A stretch of DNA of 64,000 bases, from assembly GCF_006716345.1 (NCBI RefSeq), contig NZ_VFOX01000001.1, forward strand, positions 2,480,001-2,544,000, written 5' to 3'. The position numbers and the translations under genes are program-made. The DNA comes from Microbacterium saperdae (GTDB taxonomy: Bacteria > Actinomycetota > Actinomycetes > Actinomycetales > Microbacteriaceae). The notes beneath the pieces were generated by a model that was not told the origin of the DNA, ran no database searches, and saw only the letters and a list, made by a program, of their open reading frames with translations. This document shows positions 8,560 through 17,219 of the stretch, one piece after another (positions within the stretch are counted from its first letter, which is position 1; each line of letters begins with the position of its first letter).

Positions 8560-9173
8560 CGGGCCACGCGGCTCGACCGGCGCCTCGTGACCGCCAGACG
8601 GATGCCGATGACGGCGGGGAGCAGGACGGCGAGGGGCGGGAGGAAGACAGCGCCGAACGCGAGGAGCGAGCCGATCGCGAAGTCGTTGCCACCGTTGCGA
8701 CCGAGACCGATGCTGCCGCTGCCGAACGTGTCGCCGGCGATCAGGAAGTCGCCGTCGTAGGTCTCGAGGGAGTCCATACAGCTCACGCGATAGGCGCCGG
8801 CAGCGGGGGCGATGAACTGCGCGCTCTGCGCGAACCCCCCTCTCGGCGTCATCCACCACAGGGTGTCACTCCACCCGAGCGACGGTCCGCCGCGCGTCGC
8901 CACGGCCTCCCCGTCCGGCGCGGTCACGGCGCACGCCATGGTGCCGAGGTTCGCGGAGATCCCTCTCCCCCAGACACCGACGCGCTCTCCGGTCTCGAGT
9001 TCCACGACGGTCGTCTCGCCGATCGGATGCGGGTCAGCCGCGTCAACGGACGCGGCGATGGGGAGGACCCAGAGCACCCAGATCAGGACGCCGCCGAGCG
9101 CGCAGATGGGGGCGAAGGCCAGGGCCAATCGGTCGCGATCGTTGACACCGCCGCGTCGAGCGGCTGAGTTCAC
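8556..9173 (-). CDS. Membrane protein of unknown function, with extracellular loop
   Basis: 205 residues. An N-terminal helix (about 19-42) and a C-terminal pair of hydrophobic stretches (about 165-190) flank a roughly 120-residue loop. The loop contains two cysteines (GTMACAVT and RVSCMDS), possibly a disulfide outside the membrane. The loop looks beta-rich, with repeated Gly/Thr/Val. I do not recognise the family. The ATG overlaps the tatB stop by 4 bases, so it is co-translated with tatB and may depend on or assist the Tat system; that link is inference from position only. Confidence 0.65.
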   Translation of the reverse strand: MNSAARRGGVNDRDRLALAFAPICALGGVLIWVLWVLPIAASVDAADPHPIGETTVVELETGERVGVWGRGISANLGTMACAVTAPDGEAVATRGGPSLGWSDTLWWMTPRGGFAQSAQFIAPAAGAYRVSCMDSLETYDGDFLIAGDTFGSGSIGLGRNGGNDFAIGSLLAFGAVFLPPLAVLLPAVIGIRLAVTRRRSSRVAR

Positions 9174-9544
9174 GTGGCTTCGATGTCGAACGGCGGTTTG
9201 TTGGTCGCGCTGAACTCCTGCGGGATGCGCGGCGCTGCGGGCTCTGCGATGACCGTCTTCGTCGCGGCGGCAGCGGCGGCGGGAGAGGGGTCATCCATCA
9301 GAGCTTCGCGGATGATACGGCGCGGGTCGTACTGACGAGGGTCGAGCTTGCGCCAGTCGACGTCGTCGAGTTCGGGGCCCATCTCGTCGCGCATCTTGGA
9401 CTTGGTGTCGCGCACGTACTCGCCGGCCTTGCGAACCCACTTCGCGAAGCCCTCGGCGACACGAGGAAGCCTGTCGGGACCCACGATAAGCACCACGATG
9501 AGACCGATCAGCAGCAGCTTCTCGAAGGTGAGCCCGAATTGCAT
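9170..9544 (-). CDS. tatB: Sec-independent protein translocase TatB
   Basis: 124 residues. A single N-terminal transmembrane helix (about 7-22) leads into the hinge GPDRLP, which is the TatB form of the TatA/B motif. An amphipathic helix (VAEGFAKWVRKAGEYVRD) and a charged, variable tail follow. TatB works with TatC as the receptor for folded proteins with twin-arginine signals. TatA and TatC are not in the window. A TAGCCT box 6 bases upstream suggests a leaderless transcript that continues into the membrane protein at 9173. Confidence 0.9.
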   Translation of the reverse strand: MQFGLTFEKLLLIGLIVVLIVGPDRLPRVAEGFAKWVRKAGEYVRDTKSKMRDEMGPELDDVDWRKLDPRQYDPRRIIREALMDDPSPAAAAAATKTVIAEPAAPRIPQEFSATNKPPFDIEAT

Positions 9545-9550
9545 CTGTCC

Positions 9551-9556
9551 AGGCTA
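9551..9556 (-). promoter_or_regulatory. -10 box TAGCCT, leaderless promoter of tatB
   Basis: TAGCCT on the minus strand ends 6 bases before the tatB ATG at 9544. Confidence 0.5.
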
Positions 9557-9633
9557 CCGTCGCGCCTGCGCTCCTGGTGCACACAGAGCGAATATCCTGA
9601 GAACACTCATATGCAGGCAGGGAGAACAAGGGC

Positions 9634-10272
9634 ATGAGCGAGCACGACGCGAACGCACGCTTCATCCGCGAGTCCATCGCGGAACCGGATGCGATCGCCC
9701 GCGCGCGCGCTCACGCGGTGGAGTTGGGAGCCGCGCCGATCAGCGCTGCCGTCGGCTCGCAGATCGCCGTGCTCGCCGCGGCCACCAGTGCGCGGTCGAT
9801 CGTCGAGATCGGCACCGGGGCCGGCGTCTCCGGCCTCTGGCTGCTGCGCGGCGCTCCGCAGGCTGTGCTCACCACGATCGACAACGAGCCGGAGCACCTG
9901 GCCGCGGCACGCCAGGCGTTCTCCGATGCGAAGGTCCCCTCCACCAAGGCGCGCTTCATCACCGGCCGCGCGTCCGACGTGCTTCCCCGCATGAACGAGG
10001 CGTCCTACGACATCGTGCTGGTCGACGCCGATCCCGAGAACGTCATCGCCTACGTGGCACACGGTCTGCGACTCGTGCGCGACGGGGGCATCGTCCTGGT
10101 CCCGCGTGTCCTGGTCGGCGGCCGCGCCGCGGATCCGGTACAGCGCGACGAGATCACGTCCGCCTACCGCTCCCTCGTCCAGGAGACGCAGGAGTCCTCA
10201 GCCGTCCTCGCCACGGTCTCCCCCGCCGGAGAGGGCCTGCTGCAGCTCGTCAGCATCTCCGAGCGCGGCTGA
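9634..10272 (+). CDS. SAM-dependent O-methyltransferase (family 3 type)
   Basis: 212 residues. The SAM-binding motif VEIGTGAGVSGLWL (about 49-62), acidic TIDNEPEHL, and the metal-site-like DIVLVDADPENV segment match the caffeoyl-CoA/catechol O-methyltransferase family 3. The substrate is unknown. An AGGGAGAACAAGGGC leader provides a ribosome site, and TATCCT at about 9590 is a possible -10. In mycobacteria, as I recall, the orthologue lies beside sigE-rseA-htrA-tatB; here it is directly next to tatB with no sigE module. Confidence 0.85.
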   Translation: MSEHDANARFIRESIAEPDAIARARAHAVELGAAPISAAVGSQIAVLAAATSARSIVEIGTGAGVSGLWLLRGAPQAVLTTIDNEPEHLAAARQAFSDAKVPSTKARFITGRASDVLPRMNEASYDIVLVDADPENVIAYVAHGLRLVRDGGIVLVPRVLVGGRAADPVQRDEITSAYRSLVQETQESSAVLATVSPAGEGLLQLVSISERG

Positions 10273-10289
10273 CGACAGCACCTCGACAC

Positions 10290-10330
10290 ACGAAGAAGGC
10301 GACGGATCGATGATCCGTCGCCTTCTTCGT
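10290..10330. terminator. Perfect 19-bp hairpin between convergent genes
   Basis: Arms 10290-10308 and 10312-10330 are exact inverted repeats around a 3-base loop, 17 bases after the methyltransferase stop. The DUF3117 gene ends convergently at 10358, so this probably terminates both directions. The left arm is A-rich and the right T-rich at its outer end. Confidence 0.85.
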
Positions 10331-10357
10331 CGTCCGTGTGGAAACGGATCTGCTCGT

Positions 10358-10531
10358 TCAGGCAGGCGCCACGACGCCGGCCAGCACGTCGTGAAGCTCC
10401 TTCGCCTCGGCGTCGTTCACAGAGACGACCAGGCGGCCGCCGCCTTCGAGCGGAACGCGCACGATGATGAGTCGCCCTTCTTTCACGGCTTCCATGGGTC
10501 CGTCTCCGGTCCTCGGCTTCATCGCTGCCAT
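10358..10531 (-). CDS. DUF3117 microprotein
   Basis: 57 residues, below common ORF length cut-offs. The sequence starts MAAMKPRTGDGPMEAVKEGR and continues with alternating beta-strand-like segments (LIIVRVPLEGGGRLVVSVND), ending AEAKELHDVLAGVVAPA. This is the highly conserved actinobacterial DUF3117 family, whose function I do not know to be established. A strong ribosome site (GAGGAAAGGGG) precedes the ATG at 10531. A TAAACT -10-like box lies near 10564, so it can be transcribed independently of the mannosyltransferase upstream. Confidence 0.9.
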   Translation of the reverse strand: MAAMKPRTGDGPMEAVKEGRLIIVRVPLEGGGRLVVSVNDAEAKELHDVLAGVVAPA

Positions 10532-10623
10532 CGTGGCCCCTTTCCTCGGTGGTATGGAATGAGTTTATCGGGTGCGGTCGGGCCTGGACGTCACCTGTGA
10601 AGAAATGCACCGATCCTTTACAT

Positions 10624-11841
10624 TCACGGCACCTGCCAGAAGGTGTTGCCGAGGGCGTAGACGTGGTAGATCCACAGCCATTGCCCCACCAGGCCGACGG
10701 CGAGCACACCGATGCGCCAGAGGCGGGAACGTGGCACGGCGACCGCTCCCCACAGCGGGCTGAGCGGCAGCAGCAGGCGGAAGGTGCTCGACTGCGGGAA
10801 GAACACGGCGAGGAGGTACAACAGGTAGCTCGCGCTCCACAGCCGCAGATCCGTGCCCACGGCCCTGACCTGCGGCGAGCGCAGCAGCGCCAGCCCGGCC
10901 GCGATCACGAGCAGGATCAGGGCGACAGGTCCACCCCACATCGGCAGTCCCCACTGGCCGAACCAGAACTGGGAGGCCTGGATCCATCCTTCGAAGGGGA
11001 TGAAACCGTCGACGCCGCCGACGACCCAGTGCCGCCTCCAGGCGAGCTCGGTCGCCAGATACGCGCCGGGGTCGCCGGTGACGAACCCGGCGATGAGCTG
11101 CCACGAGAACCCGGCGACCGTCGCGAGTGCTCCGAGCGCGAGGATGTGCACGATCTCGCCCGTGGCGAGCGGTTCCTCGCGCCGTCGCACCCACCGCAGA
11201 ATCCCATGCAGGCCGAGGAACAAGGCGAAGGCGAGGATGCCGGGGCGCGTGAACGCCATCACCGGGATGAGCAGATACAGCCAGCCGTAGCGATGCCGTG
11301 CCACGGCGTCGAGCGCCAGGAAGAGCAGCAGCAGGAACAACGTCTCGGCGTATCCCACCTGGAACAGTGCAGCCAACGGGCCCGCCGCGAAGAATGCCAC
11401 GGCCCAGATCGCGGCCGAGCCGCCGATCCTGTCGCGCAGGAGCCGGTGCAGTGCCAGGCAGGCGAAGTATCCGGCGACCACCGAGACCAGCAAGGCTCCG
11501 GCGCCCCAGGAACCGAACGGGAGCCCCACGACCTTCGCGACGACGGCGAAGACCGGCATGAAAGCCCAGGCGTTCTCGGCGACATCGCCGGTATCCGTCA
11601 GCGGGAGTTCGCTCGGGTAGCCGTTCTCGGCGACGAGCCAGTACCACTGCGCATCCCACCCGAGCACGAAGTCCACGATGCCCGCGTCCGCCCCGAATCG
11701 TGAGAGCGATGTCGACAGCGATGCCGCCAGCACGAAGAAGAGCGTGGTGACCAGGCGCGCCAGAAGATAGATCACGGCGATCCGGAGCGCGACGGGCGTC
11801 AGCGCCCACCGGCGAGACAGGGTCAGGGCGACGTGAGCCAT
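10624..11841 (-). CDS. Multi-pass membrane mannosyltransferase, PIG-V-like
   Basis: 405 residues with about 9-11 hydrophobic helices. The first extracytoplasmic loop carries GWDAQWYWLVAENGYP (about residues 57-72), resembling the WDxxWY...GY motif of PIG-V / GT-C polyprenyl-phosphate-dependent mannosyltransferases. A second loop contains a TGDPGAYLATELAWRRHW stretch. It probably adds mannose to a lipid or glycan on the outer face of the membrane. The ATG at 11841 lies inside dapE (19-base overlap), so translation is probably coupled to dapE; a shorter start cannot be excluded. Confidence 0.75.
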   Translation of the reverse strand: MAHVALTLSRRWALTPVALRIAVIYLLARLVTTLFFVLAASLSTSLSRFGADAGIVDFVLGWDAQWYWLVAENGYPSELPLTDTGDVAENAWAFMPVFAVVAKVVGLPFGSWGAGALLVSVVAGYFACLALHRLLRDRIGGSAAIWAVAFFAAGPLAALFQVGYAETLFLLLLFLALDAVARHRYGWLYLLIPVMAFTRPGILAFALFLGLHGILRWVRRREEPLATGEIVHILALGALATVAGFSWQLIAGFVTGDPGAYLATELAWRRHWVVGGVDGFIPFEGWIQASQFWFGQWGLPMWGGPVALILLVIAAGLALLRSPQVRAVGTDLRLWSASYLLYLLAVFFPQSSTFRLLLPLSPLWGAVAVPRSRLWRIGVLAVGLVGQWLWIYHVYALGNTFWQVP

Positions 11842-12896
11842 GCGCGCAGGCCCCGCTCGACCGCATCGATCTGCGCCACCGGCACGCGCTCTTCATCGTG
11901 ATGCGCGAGATGCGGGTCACCCGGACCGTAGTTCACAGCAGGGATGCCGAGCGCCGAGAAGCGGGCCACGTCGGTCCAGCCGTACTTCGGCCGCGCCTCG
12001 GCACCGACCGCCGCCACGAACTGCTGCGCGATCGGGGCGTCCAGTCCGGGCCGTGCGCCCTCGGCGGCATCCGTGACCTCCAGGTCGAACCCGGCGAGGA
12101 CACCGCGCACGTGGGCCTCGGCGTCGGCTGCGGTCTTGCTCGGCGCGAACCGGTAGTTGATCTCGACTTCGCAGGCATCGGGGATGACGTTCCCGGCGAC
12201 GCCACCCGTGATCCGCACCGCGCTCAGACTCTCCCGGTAGAGGAGTCCCTCGACGAGGACCTCGCGGGCGCGATACTCCGCGAGCCGGGTGAGGATCGGG
12301 GCGGCGCGATGGATCGCGTTCTCGCCGATCCAGGCGCGCGCCGCGTGGGCCCGGACGCCCGAGGTGCGCACGATGGCGCGCAGCGTGCCGTTGCATCCGC
12401 CTTCGACCTCGCCGTTGGACGGTTCACCCAGGATCGCGAAGTCGGCTTCGAACAGGTCGGGGCGCACCGAGGCCAGCAGTCCGAGACCGTTCTTGGAGGC
12501 CTCGACCTCCTCGTTGTCATACCACATCCAGGTGATGTCGACAGCGGGATCGGTCAGCTCTGCGGCGAGCTTCAGCTGGACCGCCGTTCCGGCCTTCATA
12601 TCGACGGTGCCGCGCCCCCACAGATACGCCTCGCCGTCGATCTCGATGTCACGCGTGGGGACGTTGTCATTGATCGGCACCGTGTCGATGTGGCCCGCGA
12701 TCGCCACCCGCTGGCTGCGGCCGAGGGCGGTCCGGGCGACGATGGTGTTGCCGTGCCGGATCACCTCGAGGTGTGCCAGCGGTGCGATCGCCTCCTCGAT
12801 CGCGTCCGCGAGGTTCTGTTCCTCTCCCGAGACGCTGGGGATGTCGCAGATCGCGCGCGTGAGGTCGAGGGAGGACGCAGTCAGATCGAGCACCAT
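11823..12896 (-). CDS. dapE: Succinyl-diaminopimelate desuccinylase
   Basis: 357 residues, M20 peptidase family. Metal ligands are visible: HIDTVP (His, Asp), GTVDMKAG (Asp), the general-base pair in NEEVEA, and the late His in HLAHHDEE. It hydrolyses N-succinyl-LL-diaminopimelate to LL-DAP, the last succinylase-branch step to lysine and peptidoglycan DAP. dapD starts divergently 94 bases away and dapC lies at 17220, so most of the branch is in this window. A TAGGCT box 6 bases upstream of ATG 12896 supports this start and a leaderless mRNA. Confidence 0.93.
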   Translation of the reverse strand: MVLDLTASSLDLTRAICDIPSVSGEEQNLADAIEEAIAPLAHLEVIRHGNTIVARTALGRSQRVAIAGHIDTVPINDNVPTRDIEIDGEAYLWGRGTVDMKAGTAVQLKLAAELTDPAVDITWMWYDNEEVEASKNGLGLLASVRPDLFEADFAILGEPSNGEVEGGCNGTLRAIVRTSGVRAHAARAWIGENAIHRAAPILTRLAEYRAREVLVEGLLYRESLSAVRITGGVAGNVIPDACEVEINYRFAPSKTAADAEAHVRGVLAGFDLEVTDAAEGARPGLDAPIAQQFVAAVGAEARPKYGWTDVARFSALGIPAVNYGPGDPHLAHHDEERVPVAQIDAVERGLRAWLTSP

Positions 12897-12902
12897 GACC
12901 CC

Positions 12903-12908
12903 AGCCTA
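12903..12908 (-). promoter_or_regulatory. -10 box TAGGCT, leaderless promoter of dapE
   Basis: TAGGCT on the minus strand ends 6 bases before ATG 12896. The dapD promoter faces the other way about 70 bases away. Confidence 0.55.
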
Positions 12909-12978
12909 TGACCTGCCGCCCCGGCCCCGGCGGTGTCCGTCACGTGTCATCGGGACAAGAGACCTGCGCCGTTCCCGG

Positions 12979-12984
12979 TACCGT
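12979..12984 (+). promoter_or_regulatory. -10 box TACCGT, leaderless promoter of dapD
   Basis: TACCGT ends 6 bases before ATG 12991. A GGAG occurs in the gap but is only 2 bases from the ATG, too close for a normal Shine-Dalgarno. Confidence 0.5.
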
Positions 12985-12990
12985 GGAGTC

Positions 12991-13944
12991 ATGACTGAAT
13001 CGCGCAGCGTCTGGGGTGTCGGACTCACCACGATCGCCGGTGACGGCACCGTTCTCGATGCCTGGTACTCCGCACTCGGCACCGGGACCGCTCCTGCCGA
13101 GGAGTCCACGGCCGCCGCTGCCGCGCTGCAGCAGGACGCGCGCCCCGACGAGCGACGCAACGTCACGGTCGAGGTCGTCCAGCTCGGGATCGATCTGGAT
13201 GCCGCTCCGTCCTCCACCGCAGACGCCTACCTGCGCCTGCACGCGCTCTCGCACCTCCTGGTGCGGCCCAACGACCTCAACCTCGACGGCATCTTCGGAC
13301 ATCTCCCGAACGTCGCCTGGACCAACGCCGGCCCGGTTCACCCCGACGATGCCGCCCGTCTGCGCCCGGCCCTCCAGCGCGCCGGTATCCAGGTGCAGGG
13401 ACTGGACAAGTTCCCCCGCCTGACCGACTACCTGCAGCCGACGGGCGTGCGCATCGCCGATGCGTCTCGCGTGCGTCTGGGCGCCTACCTCTCCCCCGGC
13501 ACGACCGTGATGCACGAGGGCTTCGTCAACTTCAACGCCGGAACACTCGGAGCGTCGATGGTGGAAGGTCGCATCTCGCAGGGCGTCGTCGTCGGCGACG
13601 GCAGCGACATCGGCGGCGGCTCCTCGATCATGGGCACGCTCTCCGGCGGCGGCACGCACCGCGTCTCGATCGGAGCGCGCACCCTCCTGGGCGCGAACGC
13701 CGGGATCGGCATCTCGCTGGGTGACGACTGCGTCGTCGAGGCCGGGTTGTACGTCACGGCCGGCACCAAGATCGTCCTGGCTGACGGCCCGACCACTGCG
13801 GACGGCGGGAAGAAGACCGTCAAGGGCGCTGAGCTCTCCGGTCAGGATGGGCTCCTGTTCCGCCGGAACTCCCTCAGCGGCGCGGTCGAGGCCGTCCGCC
13901 GCGCCGGCGTCGGCGTCACCCTGAACGAAGCGCTGCACGCCTGA
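12991..13944 (+). CDS. dapD: Tetrahydrodipicolinate N-succinyltransferase (actinobacterial DapD)
   Basis: 317 residues, the size of the actinobacterial DapD type. The N-terminal half (about 1-145) is the family-specific domain. A left-handed beta-helix of hexapeptide repeats follows ([20 protein letters not shown], then [20 protein letters not shown] and later turns). It transfers succinyl from succinyl-CoA to tetrahydrodipicolinate in the DAP/lysine pathway, as a trimer. It is divergent from dapE. A strong hairpin follows 13 bases after the stop. Confidence 0.93.
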   Translation: MTESRSVWGVGLTTIAGDGTVLDAWYSALGTGTAPAEESTAAAAALQQDARPDERRNVTVEVVQLGIDLDAAPSSTADAYLRLHALSHLLVRPNDLNLDGIFGHLPNVAWTNAGPVHPDDAARLRPALQRAGIQVQGLDKFPRLTDYLQPTGVRIADASRVRLGAYLSPGTTVMHEGFVNFNAGTLGASMVEGRISQGVVVGDGSDIGGGSSIMGTLSGGGTHRVSIGARTLLGANAGIGISLGDDCVVEAGLYVTAGTKIVLADGPTTADGGKKTVKGAELSGQDGLLFRRNSLSGAVEAVRRAGVGVTLNEALHA

Positions 13945-13957
13945 CCGACCTTTCGGT

Positions 13958-14000
13958 GGAGAGCCTGTGCGCCCCTCCCGGGGTGGCGCACAGGCTCTCC
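13958..14000 (+). terminator. Rho-independent-type hairpin after dapD
   Basis: Arms 13958-13973 and 13985-14000 are a perfect 16-bp inverted repeat with an 11-base C/G loop. There is no strong T tract, as is common for high-GC actinobacterial terminators. Confidence 0.8.
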
Positions 14001-14188
14001 CCTGCTGCGCGTGATACTGTCAGCGTGACGCTCCTCGCGATGCGAGACGTCTGCGTCGTCGACACGCTCCCGCGCCACTAGCCTGGTTCTGGCCATTTCG
14101 AACGGCGAAACGATGCGCGATCCCGCGCCGTCGCCCACCTTCCCGCACCCGGCCACCTCGTTCGCGCGTGCATTCTCGGAGATACTTC
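14001..14188 (+). other. Long leader region of the DEAD-box helicase gene
   Basis: About 190 bases separate the dapD terminator from the helicase ATG. A TACTGT box (14015-14020) may be the -10. Small hairpins are visible at 14034-14046 (CTCGC-gat-GCGAG) and around 14096-14110 (TTTCG-aacgg-CGAAA). Long structured leaders are common upstream of cold-shock DEAD-box helicases. I do not recognise a named RNA family here. Confidence 0.4.
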
Positions 14189-15568
14189 ATGACTTCCTTC
14201 CTCGACCTCGGCGTGCCCGCCGATCTCGCCGCCGTCCTCGCAAAGGACGGCAAGACCGAAGCGTTCGCGATTCAGCGCGACACGCTTCCCGACTCCCTCG
14301 CGGGTCGCGACCTCCTCGGCCGCGGCCGCACCGGCAGCGGAAAGACGATCGCCTTCGCCCTTCCGCTCGTCTCACGCATCGCCGACTCGACGCGCAAGAG
14401 CCGCGCCGGCCACCCGCGCGGCCTCGTGCTCGCTCCGACCCGTGAGCTCGCCACCCAGATCGCCGCGACCATCGCGCCTCTCGCCGAGGCCAAGGGCCTG
14501 CGCGTCACCACCGTGTTCGGTGGCGTCAGCCAGCGTCCGCAGGAGCAGGCCATGCGCAGCGGCGTCGACATCGTCGTCGCGTGCCCCGGCCGCCTCGAAG
14601 ATCTCATGAAGCAGAAGATCGTGCAGCTCGACGCCGTCGAGGTGACCGTGCTCGATGAGGCCGACCACATGGCGGACCTCGGCTTCCTGCCCGGCGTCAC
14701 CCGCATCCTCACCGCGACTCCTGCCGGCGGCCAGCGTCTGCTGTTCAGCGCGACGCTCGACCGCGGCATCGACACGCTCGCGCGTCGCTTCCTCTCGAAC
14801 GCCGTCAGCCACGAGGTCGACGAGGAGAGCGTTCCCGTCGGCGAGATGACGCACCGCGTGCTGGTCGTCGAATCGACCGACGACAAGACGACCCTGGTGC
14901 GCGACCTCGCGTCGGGAACCGGTCGCCGCATCCTGTTCACCCGCACGAAGCACCAGGCCAAGAAGCTCGCCAAGCAGCTGACGGCCGCAGGCATCCCCGC
15001 GGTCGATCTGCACGGCAACCTGTCGCAGAACGCGCGTGAGCGCAACCTGAGCGCCTTCTCGTCCGACCCGGATGACGGTGGCGTGCGCGTGCTCGTCGCC
15101 ACCGACGTCGCCGCCCGTGGCGTGCACGTCGACAATGTCGACCTGGTCGTGCACGTCGACCCGCCGATGGAGCACAAGGCGTACCTGCACCGCTCTGGCC
15201 GTACCGCGCGCGCCGGCGCCGCCGGAACCGTCGTGACCGTGGTGCTCCCCGAGCAGCGTCGCGATGTGAAGGATCTCCTGCGCAAGGCGGCCATCACGGC
15301 TCCGCTCGAGAGCGCCACCGCGGCTGCCGTCACGGGCCTCGTGCCCGAGCGCGCCCCGCACGTGCGTCCTGCCCCCGTGCAGGCGCAGCAGCCGCAGCGT
15401 CAGGCCAAGCAGCGCCCCGCCGGTGGCGAGCGCGCAGGCGCCTCCACTCCCCCCGCACGCCGTCGTCGCCCCCGCTCCGGCGGACAGGGTGGCGGCCAGG
15501 GCCAGGCCGGGTTCTCCTCGCGCCAGGGCGGCCAGCGTCAGGGCGGTCGGAGCGCTCAGGGTCGCTGA
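14189..15568 (+). CDS. DEAD-box RNA helicase with a Gly/Arg/Gln-rich tail
   Basis: 459 residues. Motifs in order: Q-motif AFAIQRDTLP, Walker A GRTGSGKT (about 48-55), APTRELA, LDEADHM (motif II), FSATLD (III), FTRTKHQAKKLA (IV), ATDVAARGVHV (V) and HRSGRTAR (VI). This fits an RNA helicase of RhlE/DeaD type for ribosome assembly or RNA decay. The last 90 residues are low complexity (RQAKQRPAGGERAG, GGQGGGQGQAGF), an RNA-binding tail. The ATG at 14189 is preceded by GGAG at a suitable distance. A long leader and flanking hairpins make it a monocistronic unit. Confidence 0.92.
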   Translation: MTSFLDLGVPADLAAVLAKDGKTEAFAIQRDTLPDSLAGRDLLGRGRTGSGKTIAFALPLVSRIADSTRKSRAGHPRGLVLAPTRELATQIAATIAPLAEAKGLRVTTVFGGVSQRPQEQAMRSGVDIVVACPGRLEDLMKQKIVQLDAVEVTVLDEADHMADLGFLPGVTRILTATPAGGQRLLFSATLDRGIDTLARRFLSNAVSHEVDEESVPVGEMTHRVLVVESTDDKTTLVRDLASGTGRRILFTRTKHQAKKLAKQLTAAGIPAVDLHGNLSQNARERNLSAFSSDPDDGGVRVLVATDVAARGVHVDNVDLVVHVDPPMEHKAYLHRSGRTARAGAAGTVVTVVLPEQRRDVKDLLRKAAITAPLESATAAAVTGLVPERAPHVRPAPVQAQQPQRQAKQRPAGGERAGASTPPARRRRPRSGGQGGGQGQAGFSSRQGGQRQGGRSAQGR

Positions 15569-15583
15569 CCCGCATTCCTCGAC

Positions 15584-15615
15584 ACGGCCTGTCCTCCTTC
15601 GGGAGGGCAGGCCGT
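15584..15615 (+). terminator. Terminator after the DEAD-box helicase gene
   Basis: Arms 15584-15597 and 15602-15615 form a 14-bp stem with one G-T pair and a TTCG tetraloop, followed by TTCTCGTC. Confidence 0.85.
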
Positions 15616-15651
15616 TCTCGTCTCCGGGGACCTCAGGCACCGCGCACGCAA

Positions 15652-15693
15652 CGAACCCCCACCGGCCGCCGGGCGAGCGGGAGTGGGGGTTCG
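15652..15693 (-). terminator. Terminator after gltA
   Basis: Arms 15652-15662 and 15683-15693 are a perfect 11-bp inverted repeat (CGAACCCCCAC / GTGGGGGTTCG) 35 bases downstream of the gltA stop in its own direction. Confidence 0.75.
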
Positions 15694-15727
15694 GTCAGAT
15701 GGGTCGGCCCGATGGGGCCTGCTCAGC

Positions 15728-17026
15728 TCAGCGCGACGTCGGGAACGAGCGCTCCGGCGAGCCGACGTACAGCTGCTGCGGGCGGCCGATCTTCGTCTGC
15801 GGGTCGTTCTGCAGCTCGCGCCACTGGGCGAGCCATCCGGGCAGACGGCCGATCGCGAAGAGCACGGTGAACATCCGCGTCGGGAAGCCCATGGCCTTGT
15901 AGATGACGCCGGTGTAGAAATCGACGTTCGGGTACAGGCGACGCTCGCGGAAGTAGTCGTCGGCCAGGGCCAGCTCCTCGAGCTCCTTGGCGAGGTCCAG
16001 CAGCGGGTCGGTCACGCCGAGCGAGGCGAGCACCTCGTCTGCGGCATCCTTGACGAGCTTGGCGCGAGGGTCGTAGTTCTTGTAGACCCGGTGCCCGAAG
16101 CCCATCAGCTTCACGCCCTCTTCCTTGTTCTTCACACGCTCCACGAAACGTGCGACGCTCTGACCGGAGTCCCGGATCTGTCCGAGCATCGTGAGGACGG
16201 CCTCGTTGGCGCCACCGTGAAGGGGGCCGGAGAGGGCCTGGATGCCGGCGGACACGGAGGCGAACTGGTTCGCGCCCGTGGAGCCGACCAGGCGCACCGT
16301 CGACGTGGAGGCGTTCTGTTCGTGGTCCTCGTGCAGGATCAGGAGAAGCTCGAGCGCCTTCGACATCACGGGATTGACCTCGTAGGGCTCGCTGTGCACG
16401 CCGAAGTTGAGCTTGAGGAAGTTGTCCACGAAGCTCAGCGAGTTGTCGGGGTACAGGAATGCCTGTCCGACGCTCTTCTTGTGCGCGTACGCCGCGATCA
16501 CCGGCAACTTCGCGAGCATGCGGATCATGTTGAGTTCGACGTGCTCGGGATCGTGGGGGTCCGTCTGACCCTCGTAGTAGGTCGAGAGCGCGGCCACCGC
16601 CGAGGAGAGCACCGACATCGGGTGCGCCGTGTGCGGCAGCGCCGAGAAGAAGCGCTTGAGGTCTTCGTGCAGCAGCGTGTGGCGACGGATCTTCTCGTCG
16701 AACTCCGCCAGCTCGGACGCCGATGGCAGTTCGCCGTAGATGAGCAGCCACGCGACCTCGAGGTAGCTCGTGGTGCCGGCGAGCTGCTCGATCGGATAGC
16801 CCCGATAACGCAGGATTCCCTTGTCGCCATCGATGAACGTGATCTCCGACTTGGTCGACGCCGTGTTCACGAACCCGTAGTCGAGTCCGGTGTATCCGGT
16901 CTGGCGGGTCAGTGTGGAGAAGTCGATGCTGTCGTGCCCGGCCGTGCCACGCACGAGGGGGAACTCCGCGGTGGTGTCACCGATGGTCAGCTTCGCTGTC
17001 GCCTGCTGGTCTGCCGCTGCGCTCAC
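15728..17026 (-). CDS. gltA: Citrate synthase
   Basis: 432 residues, the size of type II citrate synthase. Diagnostic segments include GPLHGGANEAV (first active-site His), GFGHRVYKNYDPRA (second His and Arg) and PNVDFYTGVIYKAMG (catalytic Asp). It condenses acetyl-CoA and oxaloacetate at TCA entry. The GTG at 17026 is preceded by a good ribosome site (GAGGAGG at 17032-17038). The promoter TAGGCT (17155-17160) implies about a 120-base leader that carries overlapping palindromes. Confidence 0.95.
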   Translation of the reverse strand: MSAAADQQATAKLTIGDTTAEFPLVRGTAGHDSIDFSTLTRQTGYTGLDYGFVNTASTKSEITFIDGDKGILRYRGYPIEQLAGTTSYLEVAWLLIYGELPSASELAEFDEKIRRHTLLHEDLKRFFSALPHTAHPMSVLSSAVAALSTYYEGQTDPHDPEHVELNMIRMLAKLPVIAAYAHKKSVGQAFLYPDNSLSFVDNFLKLNFGVHSEPYEVNPVMSKALELLLILHEDHEQNASTSTVRLVGSTGANQFASVSAGIQALSGPLHGGANEAVLTMLGQIRDSGQSVARFVERVKNKEEGVKLMGFGHRVYKNYDPRAKLVKDAADEVLASLGVTDPLLDLAKELEELALADDYFRERRLYPNVDFYTGVIYKAMGFPTRMFTVLFAIGRLPGWLAQWRELQNDPQTKIGRPQQLYVGSPERSFPTSR

Positions 17027-17076
17027 GCGGGCCTCCTCGTTGTGTCTGCCCGTACGCCTGTCGCGTCGGAATCAGC

Positions 17077-17092
17077 CAAGATCTTGATCAAG
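17077..17092. promoter_or_regulatory. Overlapping palindromes in the gltA leader
   Basis: CAAGATCTTG (17077-17086) and CTTGATCAAG (17083-17092) are perfect 10-base palindromes sharing CTTG. They lie about 50 bases upstream of the gltA start and could be a protein site or an RNA switch between two hairpins. No binding protein is known to me. Confidence 0.35.
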
Positions 17093-17154
17093 CCGGAACT
17101 GGCGATCTCGCGGCGCAAAGACGCCTGGTCGGATCACGACCGAATCGCTTTTAC

Positions 17155-17160
17155 AGCCTA
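17155..17160 (-). promoter_or_regulatory. -10 box TAGGCT of gltA
   Basis: TAGGCT on the minus strand. The -35 region 17 bases away (TCACAG) is weak. The predicted start gives a leader of about 120 bases before the GTG at 17026. Confidence 0.45.
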
Positions 17161-17219
17161 GTAGGGACTGACGCCTACTGTGACATCCGCCAAAGGGAGC
17201 GCGGATGGCAGGAGGGAAC

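Noticed and set aside
10290..10330. The long perfect inverted repeat as an insertion-sequence end or attachment site
   Set aside because: It is between two convergent stops, single, and has a 3-base loop; a bidirectional terminator explains it.
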